In this document: positions 25,910 to 36,963 of the stretch, piece by piece
Layout: every line of letters starts with the position of its first letter
Numbering within the stretch: position 1 is the stretch's first letter
NCBI RefSeq assembly: GCF_009739465.1
Contig: NZ_WHOM01000078.1
Span: forward strand, 1 to 51,179
Direction: 5' to 3'
Source: Streptomyces apocyni
GTDB lineage: Bacteria; Actinomycetota; Actinomycetes; Streptomycetales; Streptomycetaceae
Length of the DNA: 51,179 nt
Program-made: the position numbers and the translations under genes
Notes under the pieces: generated by a model
Seen by the model: only the letters and a program-made list of their open reading frames with translations
Told to the model about the DNA's origin: nothing
The model's database searches: none

Positions 25910-27007
25910 ATGATCGGCAAGCGAAGCTCAGGCATGGCCATGTCGAGCATGGCCCTTACCGCGCTGATCTGCGCGGTAACCCTCTTGGCCACGCCAGCGC
26001 CGTCCCATGCGCGGCCTGCGACGCCCCCCGCTGCGCCCCCCGCGGAGCCAACACCCGTCTCTCCCCGCAGCCTTGAGGACGTCCGCAAGGACATCAACCG
26101 GCTGTATCGCGAGGCCGCCCTCGCCACCGAGGCGTACAACGCCGCGGAGGAGAAGGCGAAGAAGCAGTCGAAGGACATAGTGAAGCTGGCCCACGCCGTG
26201 GTGCGGGGCCAGGAGAAGCTGGACCGGCTCAAGGCGCGGGCGGGCGCGGCGGCCCGCGCGCAGTACCGCGGCGGCGGCATGCCAGCCGAGGCGCAGCTGA
26301 TGCTCAGCGACGACCCGCAGCAGTTCCTGCGGGGCGCCAGGCAGGTCCGGCAGGGGCAGCACGCGACCGTGGGGGTGCTCGCCGAGCTGACCAGGACGCA
26401 GGACGACCTGAAGACCTACTCCGCGGACGCGTCCAGCCACTGGAAGAAACTCGACGGGCTGAGCAAGAAGAAGGCGGCCGCAGCGAAGGAGATAAAGAAG
26501 AAGATCGCGGCGGCCGAAAAGCTGGAGTCGCGGCTCAAGAAGGAGGAGCGGGAGCGGCTGCGCAAGCTGGAGGAGCAGGCCGCGCGCGAGCGCCAGAAGG
26601 CCTGGCTGGCTTCCGGCGCGCTCCATGGGGGCGGCGGGAGCGGAAGCGGCGCGACCGGCCAAGGCAAGAAGGCGATCCAGTACGCCACCGCGCAGATAGG
26701 GAAGCCGTATGAGTGGGGCGCCGAGGGGCCCGGCTCGTACGACTGCTCGGGGCTGACCTCGCAGGCCTGGGCGGCGGCCGGGCAGGGCATCCCGCGGACC
26801 TCCCAGGAGCAGTGGAAGCGGCTGCCGAGGGTCGACGTCGCGGAGATGCGACCGGGCGACCTGATCATCTACTGGAAGGACGCCAGCCACGTCGGGATGT
26901 ACCTAGGCGACGGGGCGATGGTGCACTCACCGCGACCGGGGCGGCACGTCACGAAGGCGGGCGCGGGATCGATGCCGATACTCGGGGTCGTACGCCCAGG
27001 CGGGTGA
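25910..27007 (+). CDS. Secreted NlpC/P60 peptidoglycan hydrolase
   Basis: 365 residues. Signal peptide (residues 1-35, ending near SHARP), a long coiled-coil region (about 55-225) rich in Lys/Glu/Ala, a Gly/Ser linker, then an NlpC/P60 domain: AIQYATAQIGKPYEWG, catalytic Cys279 in YDCSGLTSQAW, His327 in DASHVGMYLG and His339 in MVHSPRPG. It resembles RipA-type D,L-endopeptidases that cleave peptidoglycan stems outside the membrane. ATG at 25910 is preferred over a TTG at 25895 because of the preceding purine-rich GGGGGGCG. No c-di-AMP riboswitch motif was found upstream. Confidence 0.93.
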   Translation: MIGKRSSGMAMSSMALTALICAVTLLATPAPSHARPATPPAAPPAEPTPVSPRSLEDVRKDINRLYREAALATEAYNAAEEKAKKQSKDIVKLAHAVVRGQEKLDRLKARAGAAARAQYRGGGMPAEAQLMLSDDPQQFLRGARQVRQGQHATVGVLAELTRTQDDLKTYSADASSHWKKLDGLSKKKAAAAKEIKKKIAAAEKLESRLKKEERERLRKLEEQAARERQKAWLASGALHGGGGSGSGATGQGKKAIQYATAQIGKPYEWGAEGPGSYDCSGLTSQAWAAAGQGIPRTSQEQWKRLPRVDVAEMRPGDLIIYWKDASHVGMYLGDGAMVHSPRPGRHVTKAGAGSMPILGVVRPGG

Positions 27008-27335
27008 AGCGCGGCGCTGGCCGAATCGGGCGACGGGCGGGACGAGGCGGGACGAGGCGGGACGGGCCCGACGGGCGGGGACAGGCAAACCTCAGGGTGG
27101 GGCGCGTCACAGTGACGCAGCACACCAGCGAGAGCGGCCGGGCGTGATGTTCGTCATCCCCTCGGGAGCCCGATACAACCCGGTCCCGCCCAAATGCGGC
27201 GCTCGGTGCGGCATATGACACCGGATCTTCGCGGCATGCCATTCCACTGCGGCGCCCGCTAGCGCTATGGTCCCCGTCGGGTGGTCCGCCGCACGCGTTC
27301 CACCGCGCCCTCGGGGGGAGGGAAGGAACCCAACC
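27008..27335. other. Gene-free spacer
   Basis: 328 bp. GGGACGAGGC is repeated just after the hydrolase stop (about 27040-27065). I see no terminator with a clear T run and no coding potential; a promoter for the next gene is presumably near its 3' end. Confidence 0.5.
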
Positions 27336-28631
27336 ATGCCCGTGCCCATACCGCGGCAGCGAGCGCTTCAGGCCGTGGAAGGTGGTCAGGCGCATCCGAT
27401 GGGCGTCGACAACGACGCCAGTCTGACCCTGCTGGTGATCGAGGACGATCCGGCGGGGGCGCTGAGCGTGCCCGCACTGCTCGACACCGCGGGCAAGCCC
27501 ATCCGCATCCGTACCGCCCGCAACCTCACCGAGGCCGAGCGGCTGCTCACCGACGACGTGCACTGCATCCTGCTGGACCTCGCGCTGCCCGCACCCAGCG
27601 CGTCGGCCATCCCCTCCACCACGCCCGCCGACCCCACCGCCCTGCACGTCACCGACGAGCTGGTCACCCTGAAGCACGTACTGCGGCTCGCGCCCCGCCA
27701 CGCCGTGCTCGCGCTCACCGCGTCCGGTGACGCCGAGCGGGCCGTGGAGGCCGTACGGGTCGGCGCGCAGGACTACCTGCTCAGGGAGGAACTGGACGCC
27801 CGGCTGCTCAGCCGCGCCATCCGGTACGCCGTGGAGCGCAAGCGCGCCGACCGCGCGCAGAGCCAGCTCACCGAGTCCCGGCTGCGCGCACAGGAGAACG
27901 CCCGCCTGGAGCGCGGCCTGCTGCCCACCCCGCTCCTAGAGGGCTCCTCGCTGCGCTTCGCGGCCCGCTACCGGCCAGGGCGTTCCCGCGCCCTGTTGGG
28001 CGGCGACTTCTACGACACCGTGCGCACCCCCGACGGCACGGTGCACGCCATGATCGGCGACGTCTGCGGACACGGCCCCGACGAGGCCGCGCTCGGCGTC
28101 GAACTGCGCATCGCCTGGCGCGCGTTGACCCTCGCCGGGATGTGCGGGGACGAGCTGCTCTCGACGCTCCAGCAGGTCCTGGAGCACGAGCGCCCGGACG
28201 ACGAGATCTTCGCGACGCTCTGCATGATCGACATCGCCCCCGACGGCCGCCGGGCCGGGCTCTGGCTGGCCGGACACCCCTCGCCCCTGGTCGCCCGCCA
28301 GGGCCGCCTCGCCGAGCTGCTCCCGTACGACAACGGCGGCCCGGCACTGGGCCTGCTGCCGCACGCCCGCTGGTCCCGCCAGCAGGTCGACCTCGGCGCC
28401 GCCTGGAGCCTGATGCTCTACACGGACGGGCTGGTCGAGGGCCGCATCGGACAGGGAAACCAGCGACTCGGCCAGGAGGGCATGGTCGAAGTGATCCGCC
28501 GCCAGATCGAGACCGGCCTGCGGGGTGAGGAACTGCTCGAAGCCGCCGTCAACGAGGTCAGGGACCTCAACGGCGGCGAGCTGACAGACGACGTGGCCGT
28601 ACTACTCCTCGACCGCGGGGGCAAGCCCTAG
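27336..28631 (+). CDS. Response regulator with PP2C (RsbU/SpoIIE-type) phosphatase output
   Basis: 431 residues from ATG 27336 behind GGAAGGA. N-terminal receiver (about residues 30-160): acidic pocket IEDD at 35-38 and Asp81 in LLDLALP, though with an insertion rich in Pro/Ser/Thr after it; a short helical linker (RADRAQSQLTESRLRAQENARLERGLLP) follows, then a Ser/Thr phosphatase domain with GGDFYD, GDVCGHGPDEA, LYTDGLVEGR and LTDDVAVLLLDR, which bind the metals. Family members dephosphorylate anti-anti-sigma factors. No anti-sigma partner is adjacent. Converges on the DUF2516 gene with only 13 bp between. Confidence 0.92.
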   Translation: MPVPIPRQRALQAVEGGQAHPMGVDNDASLTLLVIEDDPAGALSVPALLDTAGKPIRIRTARNLTEAERLLTDDVHCILLDLALPAPSASAIPSTTPADPTALHVTDELVTLKHVLRLAPRHAVLALTASGDAERAVEAVRVGAQDYLLREELDARLLSRAIRYAVERKRADRAQSQLTESRLRAQENARLERGLLPTPLLEGSSLRFAARYRPGRSRALLGGDFYDTVRTPDGTVHAMIGDVCGHGPDEAALGVELRIAWRALTLAGMCGDELLSTLQQVLEHERPDDEIFATLCMIDIAPDGRRAGLWLAGHPSPLVARQGRLAELLPYDNGGPALGLLPHARWSRQQVDLGAAWSLMLYTDGLVEGRIGQGNQRLGQEGMVEVIRRQIETGLRGEELLEAAVNEVRDLNGGELTDDVAVLLLDRGGKP

Positions 28632-28644
28632 GGGCCTGACGGTC

Positions 28645-28983
28645 CTACCGTCCGCCGTTGTACGGACCGTAAGGGCCGTCGCTGCTGGAGCCGCGCCGCG
28701 GCCCACCGCTCCCGCCGGTGACCTCCCGCAGCGCGGGCCGTACGTCGACGAAGAAGACGATCGTCGCGATCAGCCCGGCGATCTGCAGGAACAGGAACGG
28801 AACCACCAGATTCACCGCGACCGTGACGCCCAGGATGATCACCCAGAACATCTTGGTCTGCTTGTTGGCCGCGCGATAGGCGTCCTCACGGGCCATCGCC
28901 GCCATGACCAGCGCCACCACGGCGAGCACGAGCATGGCGGTAAAGATCAGCCACAACAAGTTGCCGAAGCCCTGAGTCAGCAC
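28645..28983 (-). CDS. DUF2516 small membrane protein
   Basis: 112 residues from GTG 28983, behind GGGTGGTGGC. Two to three membrane helices: about residues 6-28 (LLWLIFTAMLVLAVVALVMAAMA) and 42-80, then a Gly/Ser/Pro-rich tail. It matches in size and place the small membrane protein next to hbhA in mycobacteria (Rv0476), as the third gene of the XRE/HBHA-like/DUF2516 set. Function unknown. Confidence 0.85.
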   Translation of the reverse strand: MLTQGFGNLLWLIFTAMLVLAVVALVMAAMAREDAYRAANKQTKMFWVIILGVTVAVNLVVPFLFLQIAGLIATIVFFVDVRPALREVTGGSGGPRRGSSSDGPYGPYNGGR

Positions 28984-29093
28984 AATGCCACCACCCGAGT
29001 CGAGTCCACCTACGCATTCACCGTACCCGGAGAACGGCCGAAGCACGCGGATGGTGCCCCGGCCGGACGCTCCCCCGGGCAGTCACCCGGCCG

Positions 29094-29732
29094 TCACTTG
29101 GCCGACGACGCCGAGGACGTGGACGCCGTGGACTTCTTCGCCGTAGTCGCCTTCTTGGCGGCGGTCTTCTTGGTCGTGGCCTTCGCGGCAGTCCCCTCAC
29201 TCTCCGAGGCACCACCCCTCTCCGAGGCACCAGCGGGCTCCGAAGCGCCAGCGGGCTTCGCGGCGCCAGCCTCAGCGGCCCCCAGCTCCCCCGTCCCCTT
29301 CTTCTCCTCAGCGTCCGCGTCGGCGGCCTCGCCACGCCAGGTCCGCACGGCGCCCTCACCGCGCTCGGCGACCTTGTCGTACGTCTCACGCGCCTTGACC
29401 ACGCCCTCAGCGGCGATCCCGACGCCCCGCAGCGCGACGTCCTGAACGGCGTCACCGATCTTCTTCAGATCGGTGTCCAGCACGCCGACGAACCCGGTGA
29501 CCTTCGTCTGCACGAGCTCCTGCGCCTCCTTGGCGCGAGCGGCCGCCTTCTGCTGAACGTCCTTGGGGTCGGTGTTGCGTACGGTCTCGAACCACCCCGG
29601 CGCCTCGGTACCCAGCTGCTCGATCAGACCGGGCACCTTCAGCGCCTGCTCATAGGCGATGTCGGCGGTCCCGGCGACGAAGTAGAGGGGCTTGGCGTCG
29701 GCGGCCTTACGGATGTCCTCGGCAATAGCCAT
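29094..29732 (-). CDS. HBHA-like (heparin-binding hemagglutinin-type) helical protein
   Basis: 212 residues. An N-terminal helical domain (AIAEDIRKAADAKPLYFVAGTADIAYEQA) is followed by a long coiled-coil part, an acidic Ala/Glu region with GASEPAGASE repeats, and a Lys-rich tail (TTKKTAAKKATTAKK). That layout is the same as mycobacterial HbhA, whose Lys tail binds heparan sulfate; in saprophytic streptomycetes adhesion to or interaction with polyanions at the cell surface is plausible but not shown. Gene order XRE-HBHA-DUF2516 supports orthology. Confidence 0.85.
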   Translation of the reverse strand: MAIAEDIRKAADAKPLYFVAGTADIAYEQALKVPGLIEQLGTEAPGWFETVRNTDPKDVQQKAAARAKEAQELVQTKVTGFVGVLDTDLKKIGDAVQDVALRGVGIAAEGVVKARETYDKVAERGEGAVRTWRGEAADADAEEKKGTGELGAAEAGAAKPAGASEPAGASERGGASESEGTAAKATTKKTAAKKATTAKKSTASTSSASSAK

Positions 29733-29760
29733 GGGTTGGTCCTCCTGGACTCAACGGAAA

Positions 29761-30210
29761 TCAAGCTGATGGGGGTCGGTCTGCACCACTGTCGTCGTCG
29801 GCCGTGCGGGGCCCGGCATCGGCGGTGTCCTCAGCGAACGACGTCACCACGGTCGAGGTGACGTCGGTCCCGTTCTCCTTGCGAAACGACTCGTAGATCT
29901 GCAGCAGCACCTGCTTCTGCCGCTCATTAATCGTGGGATCGGCGAGCACCGCGGCCCGCGTCTCCACCTCGTCCCGCTCACGCTCGTCGAGAATCCCCGC
30001 CTGGACGTACAGCGTCTCGGCGGAGATCCGCAGCGCCTTGGCGAGCTGCTGCAGAATCTCCGCGCTCGGCTTACGCAGGCCGCGCTCGATCTGGCTCAGA
30101 TACGGGTTGGACACCCCGGCGGCATCGGCAAGCTGCCGCAACGACAGCTGCGCGTTGCGCCGCTGCTCACGGAGATACTCGCCGAGGTTGCCGACGTTGA
30201 GTGATGCCAT
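29761..30210 (-). CDS. XRE-family HTH regulator
   Basis: 149 residues from ATG 30210. The HTH domain (about residues 6-62: LGEYLREQRRNAQLSLRQLADAAGVSNPYLSQIERGLRKPSAEILQQLAKAL) is followed by a helical region (AETLYVQAGILDERE, INERQKQVLLQIYESF) of the type seen in Rv0474, the regulator preceding hbhA. The C-terminal 30 residues are acidic and variable. A perfect 28-bp palindrome 27 bp upstream of its start suggests autoregulation, with the HBHA-like gene 28 bp downstream in the same transcription unit. Confidence 0.93.
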   Translation of the reverse strand: MASLNVGNLGEYLREQRRNAQLSLRQLADAAGVSNPYLSQIERGLRKPSAEILQQLAKALRISAETLYVQAGILDERERDEVETRAAVLADPTINERQKQVLLQIYESFRKENGTDVTSTVVTSFAEDTADAGPRTADDDSGADRPPSA

Positions 30211-30236
30211 ACCCCGATGCTGCCCCACCCGCGCTA

Positions 30237-30264
30237 ACTTTTGCAAGCAGGTGCTTGCAAAAGT
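30237..30264. promoter_or_regulatory. Perfect 28-bp palindrome, likely XRE operator
   Basis: ACTTTTGCAAGCA and TGCTTGCAAAAGT, separated by GG, lie between the DUF1707 gene stop and the XRE start. It is strikingly AT-rich for this genome. The TTGCAA half sites recall the Nur box but sit 8 bp apart instead of 5. Confidence 0.8.
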
Positions 30265-30279
30265 GTTCCGCGCCACTGA

Positions 30280-30957
30280 TCACGATCCATCCAGCAGGGG
30301 CGCGGGCTTGCGCAGCAGCCACTGCCCGAACGTCCGGCGCGGGGACCGCACCACGACGCGACCGTAGGTTTTCTGGCCGACCAGCTCCACTCGAAGGGTG
30401 GTTGGCGTGTCAGGATTCATCGGATTCGTCGTATTCATCGGATTCTGACAGTGCTTGACCTTGCTGTGCACCAGCTGCAGACCATCCGTGTCGACCACGA
30501 CGCCCGGCCTCGTGATCAGCGTCAGGGTCTTCCCCGTCACGGCCACGTCGATCCGCAAGTTGTCGTGCGTGATCACGGCGTCAGTGAAGTCGAGCGTCAC
30601 CTCGCAGAACGTCACCTCGAGCTCCAGCCTCCGCGGCACCACCCAGCGGCCCGCGCGCTCGACCGCGCCGCTGTGGATCTGTTCGATCCGGACGACGTCC
30701 TTGACCTCTGCTCTGGTCACGGCACCCGTAGCCGATACGGGCGGCAGGTCAGCGGTGAGTACGGCCAGTTCGCTCAGCGTCCGCGCCGCCAGGGCGGCCT
30801 CCAGTCGCTCGTCCAGCTCGTCCGCGGCCAGCAGACCATCCCCCGCCGCGATGCGCAGCACATCCACCACGCGGTCCCGGTCCGTATGAGAGGCCCGTAA
30901 CTCGGGCGATGAGCCGGAGCCGAAGCGCTTCCCGGTGGGCGAGATCTCTCCCGACAT
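30280..30957 (-). CDS. DUF1707 SHOCT-like-domain protein
   Basis: 225 residues from ATG 30957. The DUF1707 domain is plain: LRASHTDRDRVVDVLRIAAGDGLLAADELDERLEAALAARTLSEL (about residues 15-65). The rest is a beta-rich domain (TFCEVTLDFTDAVI, VDVAVTGKTL) related to cell-wall-associated DUF2154-like repeats. A short near-repeat PMNTTNPMNPDT is encoded by a duplicated segment at about 30415-30445. Role unknown; DUF1707 proteins are often linked to membrane or envelope stress. Confidence 0.86.
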   Translation of the reverse strand: MSGEISPTGKRFGSGSSPELRASHTDRDRVVDVLRIAAGDGLLAADELDERLEAALAARTLSELAVLTADLPPVSATGAVTRAEVKDVVRIEQIHSGAVERAGRWVVPRRLELEVTFCEVTLDFTDAVITHDNLRIDVAVTGKTLTLITRPGVVVDTDGLQLVHSKVKHCQNPMNTTNPMNPDTPTTLRVELVGQKTYGRVVVRSPRRTFGQWLLRKPAPLLDGS

Positions 30958-31057
30958 GCTTCCGTCCTGGTCCTGTCGAACGCCTCCGCGCGACGCGGAC
31001 AGCGACGCGGCTGACACGCTAACGCTATGTCGCGGCATAGATCCTGACCAGGCCCCG

Positions 31058-31501
31058 TCACGCGTCGGGCGCCACCGGCGTGATGTGGCTCAGTACGCAA
31101 AGCCAGCGGCCGTCGCGCCGCACGAACACGTCGGTCGTCCACTCGTCCGCGTCGTAGCGCGCGCCCTGGTAATGGGCCGTGTTCGTCGCGCGTGCGGTGA
31201 CGACCGCCGTATCGCCGTAGACGCGCACCCTGGGGCGTGTCACCGGGGCCATCGCCGAGTGGGTCAGCTCCCCGGATTCGACGAGGCGGAGGAACTGCTC
31301 CTTCGAGGCGACGCCCGACTCGGAAACGATCACCCACTCGTCGGCCATGAAGCTGGCGATACGGACGGGGTCATTGGCGACGATCGCAGCGGCCCAGTCC
31401 GTGACGAGGCTCGTGAACCGAGCGTCAGGGGCGGCGTCGCCGGACGTCCGTGAGTCTGCCCGCGGGGCCGCCTGCGGGTTGGAATGAGGGCTTTTGCTCA
31501 T
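31058..31501 (-). CDS. SnoaL/NTF2-like (DUF4440) protein
   Basis: 147 residues. After 25 disordered residues, an NTF2-like cone fold is indicated by FTSLVTDWAAAIVANDPVRIASFMADEWVIVSESG, VRVYGDTAVVTARATNTAHYQGARY and TDVFVRRDGRWLCVLSHITPV. Such proteins include small ketosteroid-isomerase-like enzymes and binding domains; the active residues here cannot be assigned. Divergent from marR, 73 bp apart, so it may be under MarR control. Confidence 0.82.
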   Translation of the reverse strand: MSKSPHSNPQAAPRADSRTSGDAAPDARFTSLVTDWAAAIVANDPVRIASFMADEWVIVSESGVASKEQFLRLVESGELTHSAMAPVTRPRVRVYGDTAVVTARATNTAHYQGARYDADEWTTDVFVRRDGRWLCVLSHITPVAPDA

Positions 31502-31553
31502 GCGTCGACCCTAAGCACGTCAGGGCCATACGGGCGCGCGGCGACCATTGTCG

Positions 31554-31575
31554 CAGCGCTGTTATATTAGCGCTG
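31554..31575. promoter_or_regulatory. marR operator overlapping a leaderless -10 box
   Basis: CAGCGCT and AGCGCTG flank GTTATATT. The TATATT (31563-31568) is a good -10 element and ends 6 nt before the GTG at 31575, so the transcript would begin at or next to the start codon. No ribosome site precedes that GTG. Confidence 0.72.
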
Positions 31576-32063
31576 TGACATCTTCTGATCCCACGGCGCT
31601 GCCTGATCCCTGGCAGTCGCTGCACGCGTTGCTGTCCGCCATGGACGCCGAGGTCGAACAGGTCTACGTCGCGCGGGGCATCGAGGGGGTACGGCCGCGG
31701 TTCGCCTATCCGATGATCAGGCTCGCCCACACCGGGCCGCTGACCATCCGCCAGCTCGCGAAGTCCCTGGACCGCTCGCACTCCGCGATCAGCCAGACCA
31801 TCGCCGCCATGCGCAAGGAGGGCCTGGTCAGCTCCGAGCCCGGGCCCGACGCCCGCACCCGGCGGATCGACCTGACCGAGCGCGGCCGGGCGTTGGTGCC
31901 GTTCCTGGAGGCCGAGTGGCGCGCCACCCATACGACGGTCGCCGAGCTGGACGCCGAGATCCCGTACCCACTGACCACCGTCGTCGAGGACCTGCGGCGG
32001 GCGCTGGAACGTCGCTCGATGCGCGAGCGCGTCCTCGGCCACCTCGGCAAGCCGCCGCGATGA
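31575..32063 (+). CDS. MarR-family regulator, probably leaderless
   Basis: 162 residues from GTG 31575. Winged-helix core: TIRQLAKSLDRSHSAISQTIAAMRKEGLVSSEPGPDARTRRIDLTERGRALV, with the wing Asp/Arg residues conserved. N- and C-terminal helices provide the dimer interface. The operator overlapping its own -10 implies autorepression, relieved by a small ligand in this family. The MFS gene starts 14 bp downstream and is the probable target. A longer upstream start at 31548 would place the operator inside the gene and is rejected. Confidence 0.93.
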   Translation: MTSSDPTALPDPWQSLHALLSAMDAEVEQVYVARGIEGVRPRFAYPMIRLAHTGPLTIRQLAKSLDRSHSAISQTIAAMRKEGLVSSEPGPDARTRRIDLTERGRALVPFLEAEWRATHTTVAELDAEIPYPLTTVVEDLRRALERRSMRERVLGHLGKPPR

Positions 32064-32076
32064 GCAAGCCAGCTCA

Positions 32077-33384
32077 GTGAGAGGGCGGCGGCCGCACGTC
32101 TGGTTCCTCAACACCCGACCCCTGCGCAGCAACCGGTCGTTCCGCGATCTGTGGATCGGTACCTCCGCCTCCCAACTCGGCGGACTCATAGCCAGCATGG
32201 CGGTGCTGGCCCAGGTCTGGGACCTGACCGGCAGCCCACTCGCCACCGGCGCCATCGGGATCGCCACCGGCCTGCCGATGCTGCTGTTCGGGCTGCTCGG
32301 CGGGACTTTGGCCGACGCTGTCGACCGGCGCGCGGTGGTACGGGCCACCACCGTCGGCCAACTGCTGGCCGCCACAGGGCTGTGCGCCCAGGCTCTGGCG
32401 AGCAACCGGAGCGTGCCGCTGCTGCTCGCCCTGGTCGCCACGGCGACCGCCTGCGGTGCGCTGGGCGCACCAGCCCGGCGCACCCTGCCGGTTCGGCTGC
32501 TGCCGACTGACCAGGTCGCGGCCGGGCTCGCGCTCACCAACATCTCCTTCCAGGCGGCGATGCTGGCCGGGCCCGCGCTGGCCGGGGTGATCATCGCCCG
32601 TTGGAACTTCGCCGCCGCCTACGGCGCGCAGGCCGTCCTGGTCGCGGTCTCGCTGCTCGCGGTGATCCGCCTCCCCGCCGTACGACCCGGGGGCGAGGGC
32701 GGTCCCGAACCCAAGGGCGAGGGCGGGCGCGGGGGCAAGGGCTCGGGCGCGGCGAGTGGCAGGTGCCGGGCGGAGCGTGGCGGCTGGCGGGTCGTTCTGC
32801 GTCGTCCGACGCTGTGGGGTTCGATGACCACCGACCTGTCCGCGACGCTGCTCGCCATGCCGGTCGCCCTCTTCCCCCTGGTCAACGAGGCCCGCTTCGG
32901 CGGCGATCCGCGGACCCTCGGCCTGTTCCTCTCGGCCGTCGCGGTGGGCGGGATCGCGGCCGGCCTGCTGTCCGGCACGGTGACACGCTGGCGCCGAGGG
33001 GGAGTTGTCCAGCTGACCGCGGCCGCCGTCTGGGGCCTGGCGCTGGCCGGGTTCGGCCTGGCCGGGCCGCTCTGGCTGGCGCTCGGCTGCCTGGTCGTGG
33101 CCGGTGCCGCCGACACCGTGTCGGTGGTCACCCGCGGTGCCCTGGTCCAGTGGGAGACCCCGGACGCGTACCGGGGGCGGGTTTCCTCCGTGGAGCACGT
33201 CATCGGCGTCGCGGGGCCCGAGCTCGGCAATTTCCGTGGCGGCCTGCTGGCGTCGGCTACGTCCGCCTCCTTCTCCCTGGTCGCCGGTGGGCTGTCCGCC
33301 GTGGTGGCGATCGGCGCCGTAGCAGCCGCCAACACCCCTCTCCGCGCCTACCGCACGCCGTACCGGCGCGACGACGACGCGTGA
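32077..33384 (+). CDS. MFS exporter (MFS_3/EntS-like)
   Basis: 435 residues from GTG 32077. Predicted 12 helices with a central loop of about 50 residues, Gly/Glu/Arg-rich and of variable length. Signatures include SFRDLWIGTSASQLGGLIASMAV, LLGGTLADAVDRRAVV and YRGRVSSVEHVIGVAGPELGN, as in EntS-like exporters of siderophores and drugs. Operon with marR (13-bp gap) and likely regulated by it. Substrate unknown. Confidence 0.88.
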   Translation: MRGRRPHVWFLNTRPLRSNRSFRDLWIGTSASQLGGLIASMAVLAQVWDLTGSPLATGAIGIATGLPMLLFGLLGGTLADAVDRRAVVRATTVGQLLAATGLCAQALASNRSVPLLLALVATATACGALGAPARRTLPVRLLPTDQVAAGLALTNISFQAAMLAGPALAGVIIARWNFAAAYGAQAVLVAVSLLAVIRLPAVRPGGEGGPEPKGEGGRGGKGSGAASGRCRAERGGWRVVLRRPTLWGSMTTDLSATLLAMPVALFPLVNEARFGGDPRTLGLFLSAVAVGGIAAGLLSGTVTRWRRGGVVQLTAAAVWGLALAGFGLAGPLWLALGCLVVAGAADTVSVVTRGALVQWETPDAYRGRVSSVEHVIGVAGPELGNFRGGLLASATSASFSLVAGGLSAVVAIGAVAAANTPLRAYRTPYRRDDDA

Positions 33385-33468
33385 GTCGCCAAACCCGCGT
33401 AACCCGCGCAAGTCGCGCAAGTCGCGCAAGCCAGATCACCGGGCGTGGCGCCGTGGGATGGTGGACGC

Positions 33469-33888
33469 ATGGCGTTGGAAGATCTCGTCCGGCTGCGTCG
33501 GGCCCGTGACCGGATGGACCGCGAGTACGCGGAACCCCTCGACGTGCCCGCGCTGGCGCGTACCGCGCTCATGTCGCCGGGCCATTTCTCCCGTAGCTTC
33601 CGCGCCGCCTTCGGCGAGACCCCGTACAGCTACCTGATGACACGCCGGATCGAGCGGGCCAAGGCCCTGCTGCGGCGCGGTGACCTGTCGGTGACGGACG
33701 TCTGCTTCGCCGTCGGCTGTACCTCGCTGGGGTCGTTCAGCACGCGGTTCGCCGAGCTCGTCGGCGAGAGCCCCAGCGCCTACCGGGCCCGCCGCCATGA
33801 CGAGGGCGCCGCCATCCCGGCCTGCGTCGCCAAGATCCACACGCGACCGGTCAGGAATCGAGAAGAAAAAGCCGGTCCCCGCCCGTAG
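33469..33888 (+). CDS. AraC-family regulator, DNA-binding domain only
   Basis: 139 residues from ATG 33469. Two HTH motifs of an AraC domain: DVPALARTALMSPGHFSRSFRAAFGETPYSYLMTRRIERAKALL and LSVTDVCFAVGCTSLGSFSTRFAELVGESPSAYR. No separate ligand domain, so it resembles SoxS/MarA-type short regulators. Followed after 10 bp by the VOC gene, which could provide ligand sensing, and then by the UvrA-like gene. Confidence 0.93.
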   Translation: MALEDLVRLRRARDRMDREYAEPLDVPALARTALMSPGHFSRSFRAAFGETPYSYLMTRRIERAKALLRRGDLSVTDVCFAVGCTSLGSFSTRFAELVGESPSAYRARRHDEGAAIPACVAKIHTRPVRNREEKAGPRP

Positions 33889-33898
33889 CGTGAAACGC

Positions 33899-34315
33899 AT
33901 GGACATCAAGCTGTCACAGTGCTTCATCGCCGTGGACGACCACGACCAGGCGCTCGCCTTCTACCGGGACGCGCTCGGCCTGGAGGTACGGAACGACGTC
34001 AGCTTCGAGGGAATGCGCTGGGTGACGGTCGGCGCGCCCTCGCAGCCCGATGTGGAGATCGTCCTCGAACCGCCGCTCGCGGACCCGAACGCCTCCCCCG
34101 CCGACAAGGAGGCGATGGCGGAACTGCTGGCGAAGGGCTTGCTGCGCGGGGTCATCCTCAGGACCGACGACTGCGACGCCACCTTCGAGCGCGTCCGCGC
34201 CGCGGGCGGCGAGGTGCTGCAGGAGCCGATGGACCAGCCGTACGGCGTCCGCGACTGCGCCTTCCGCGACCCCGCCGGAAACATGCTGCGGATCAACCAG
34301 CCACGCACCCAGTGA
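33899..34315 (+). CDS. VOC (glyoxalase/bleomycin-resistance fold) protein
   Basis: 138 residues. Two beta-alpha-beta-beta-beta modules: QCFIAVDDHDQALAFYRDALGLEVRND and VILRTDDCDATFERVRAAGGEVLQEP, then YGVRDCAFRDPAGNMLRINQP. The fold serves metal-dependent enzymes such as glyoxalase I or drug-sequestering proteins such as BRP. Possible metal ligands cannot be decided by eye. Tight spacing with the AraC gene and position before the UvrA-like gene suggest a resistance role. Confidence 0.9.
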   Translation: MDIKLSQCFIAVDDHDQALAFYRDALGLEVRNDVSFEGMRWVTVGAPSQPDVEIVLEPPLADPNASPADKEAMAELLAKGLLRGVILRTDDCDATFERVRAAGGEVLQEPMDQPYGVRDCAFRDPAGNMLRINQPRTQ

Positions 34316-34422
34316 GTCCTGACCCCAGAGGAGCCGTAGGCCCCAGAGGCCTCAGCGGCCCCATAGGCACCGTAGGCCCCCCAGAAGCTCTGCCGCGCCG
34401 CACAGAGGGAGAAACAATCAGT

Positions 34423-36840
<2,418 letters not shown>

Positions 36841-36963
36841 GGGGTACCGCCGATAGCCACTTTTTTGTGGGTACTTGTCGGGGGCGCGGAGCTAGGTGAA
36901 AGTGGTTCCAGGTGAGCAGGGCAGGGCGCTGAAGACAGGTACCCACATGCTATTGATGGTGCG
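36841..36963. other. Spacer after UvrA-like gene, with a long-range inverted repeat
   Basis: 123 bp. TGTGGGTAC at 36866 is repeated as its complement at 36939-36947, 64 bp apart, and CCAC-TTTTTT-GTGG forms a small hairpin at 36857-36870. It may terminate both convergent transcripts. No gene. Confidence 0.4.

Noticed and set aside
30237..30264. Nur box upstream of the XRE gene
   Set aside because: TTGCAA half sites are present but 8 bp apart instead of 5, and the symmetry extends to a longer palindrome better explained as an XRE operator.
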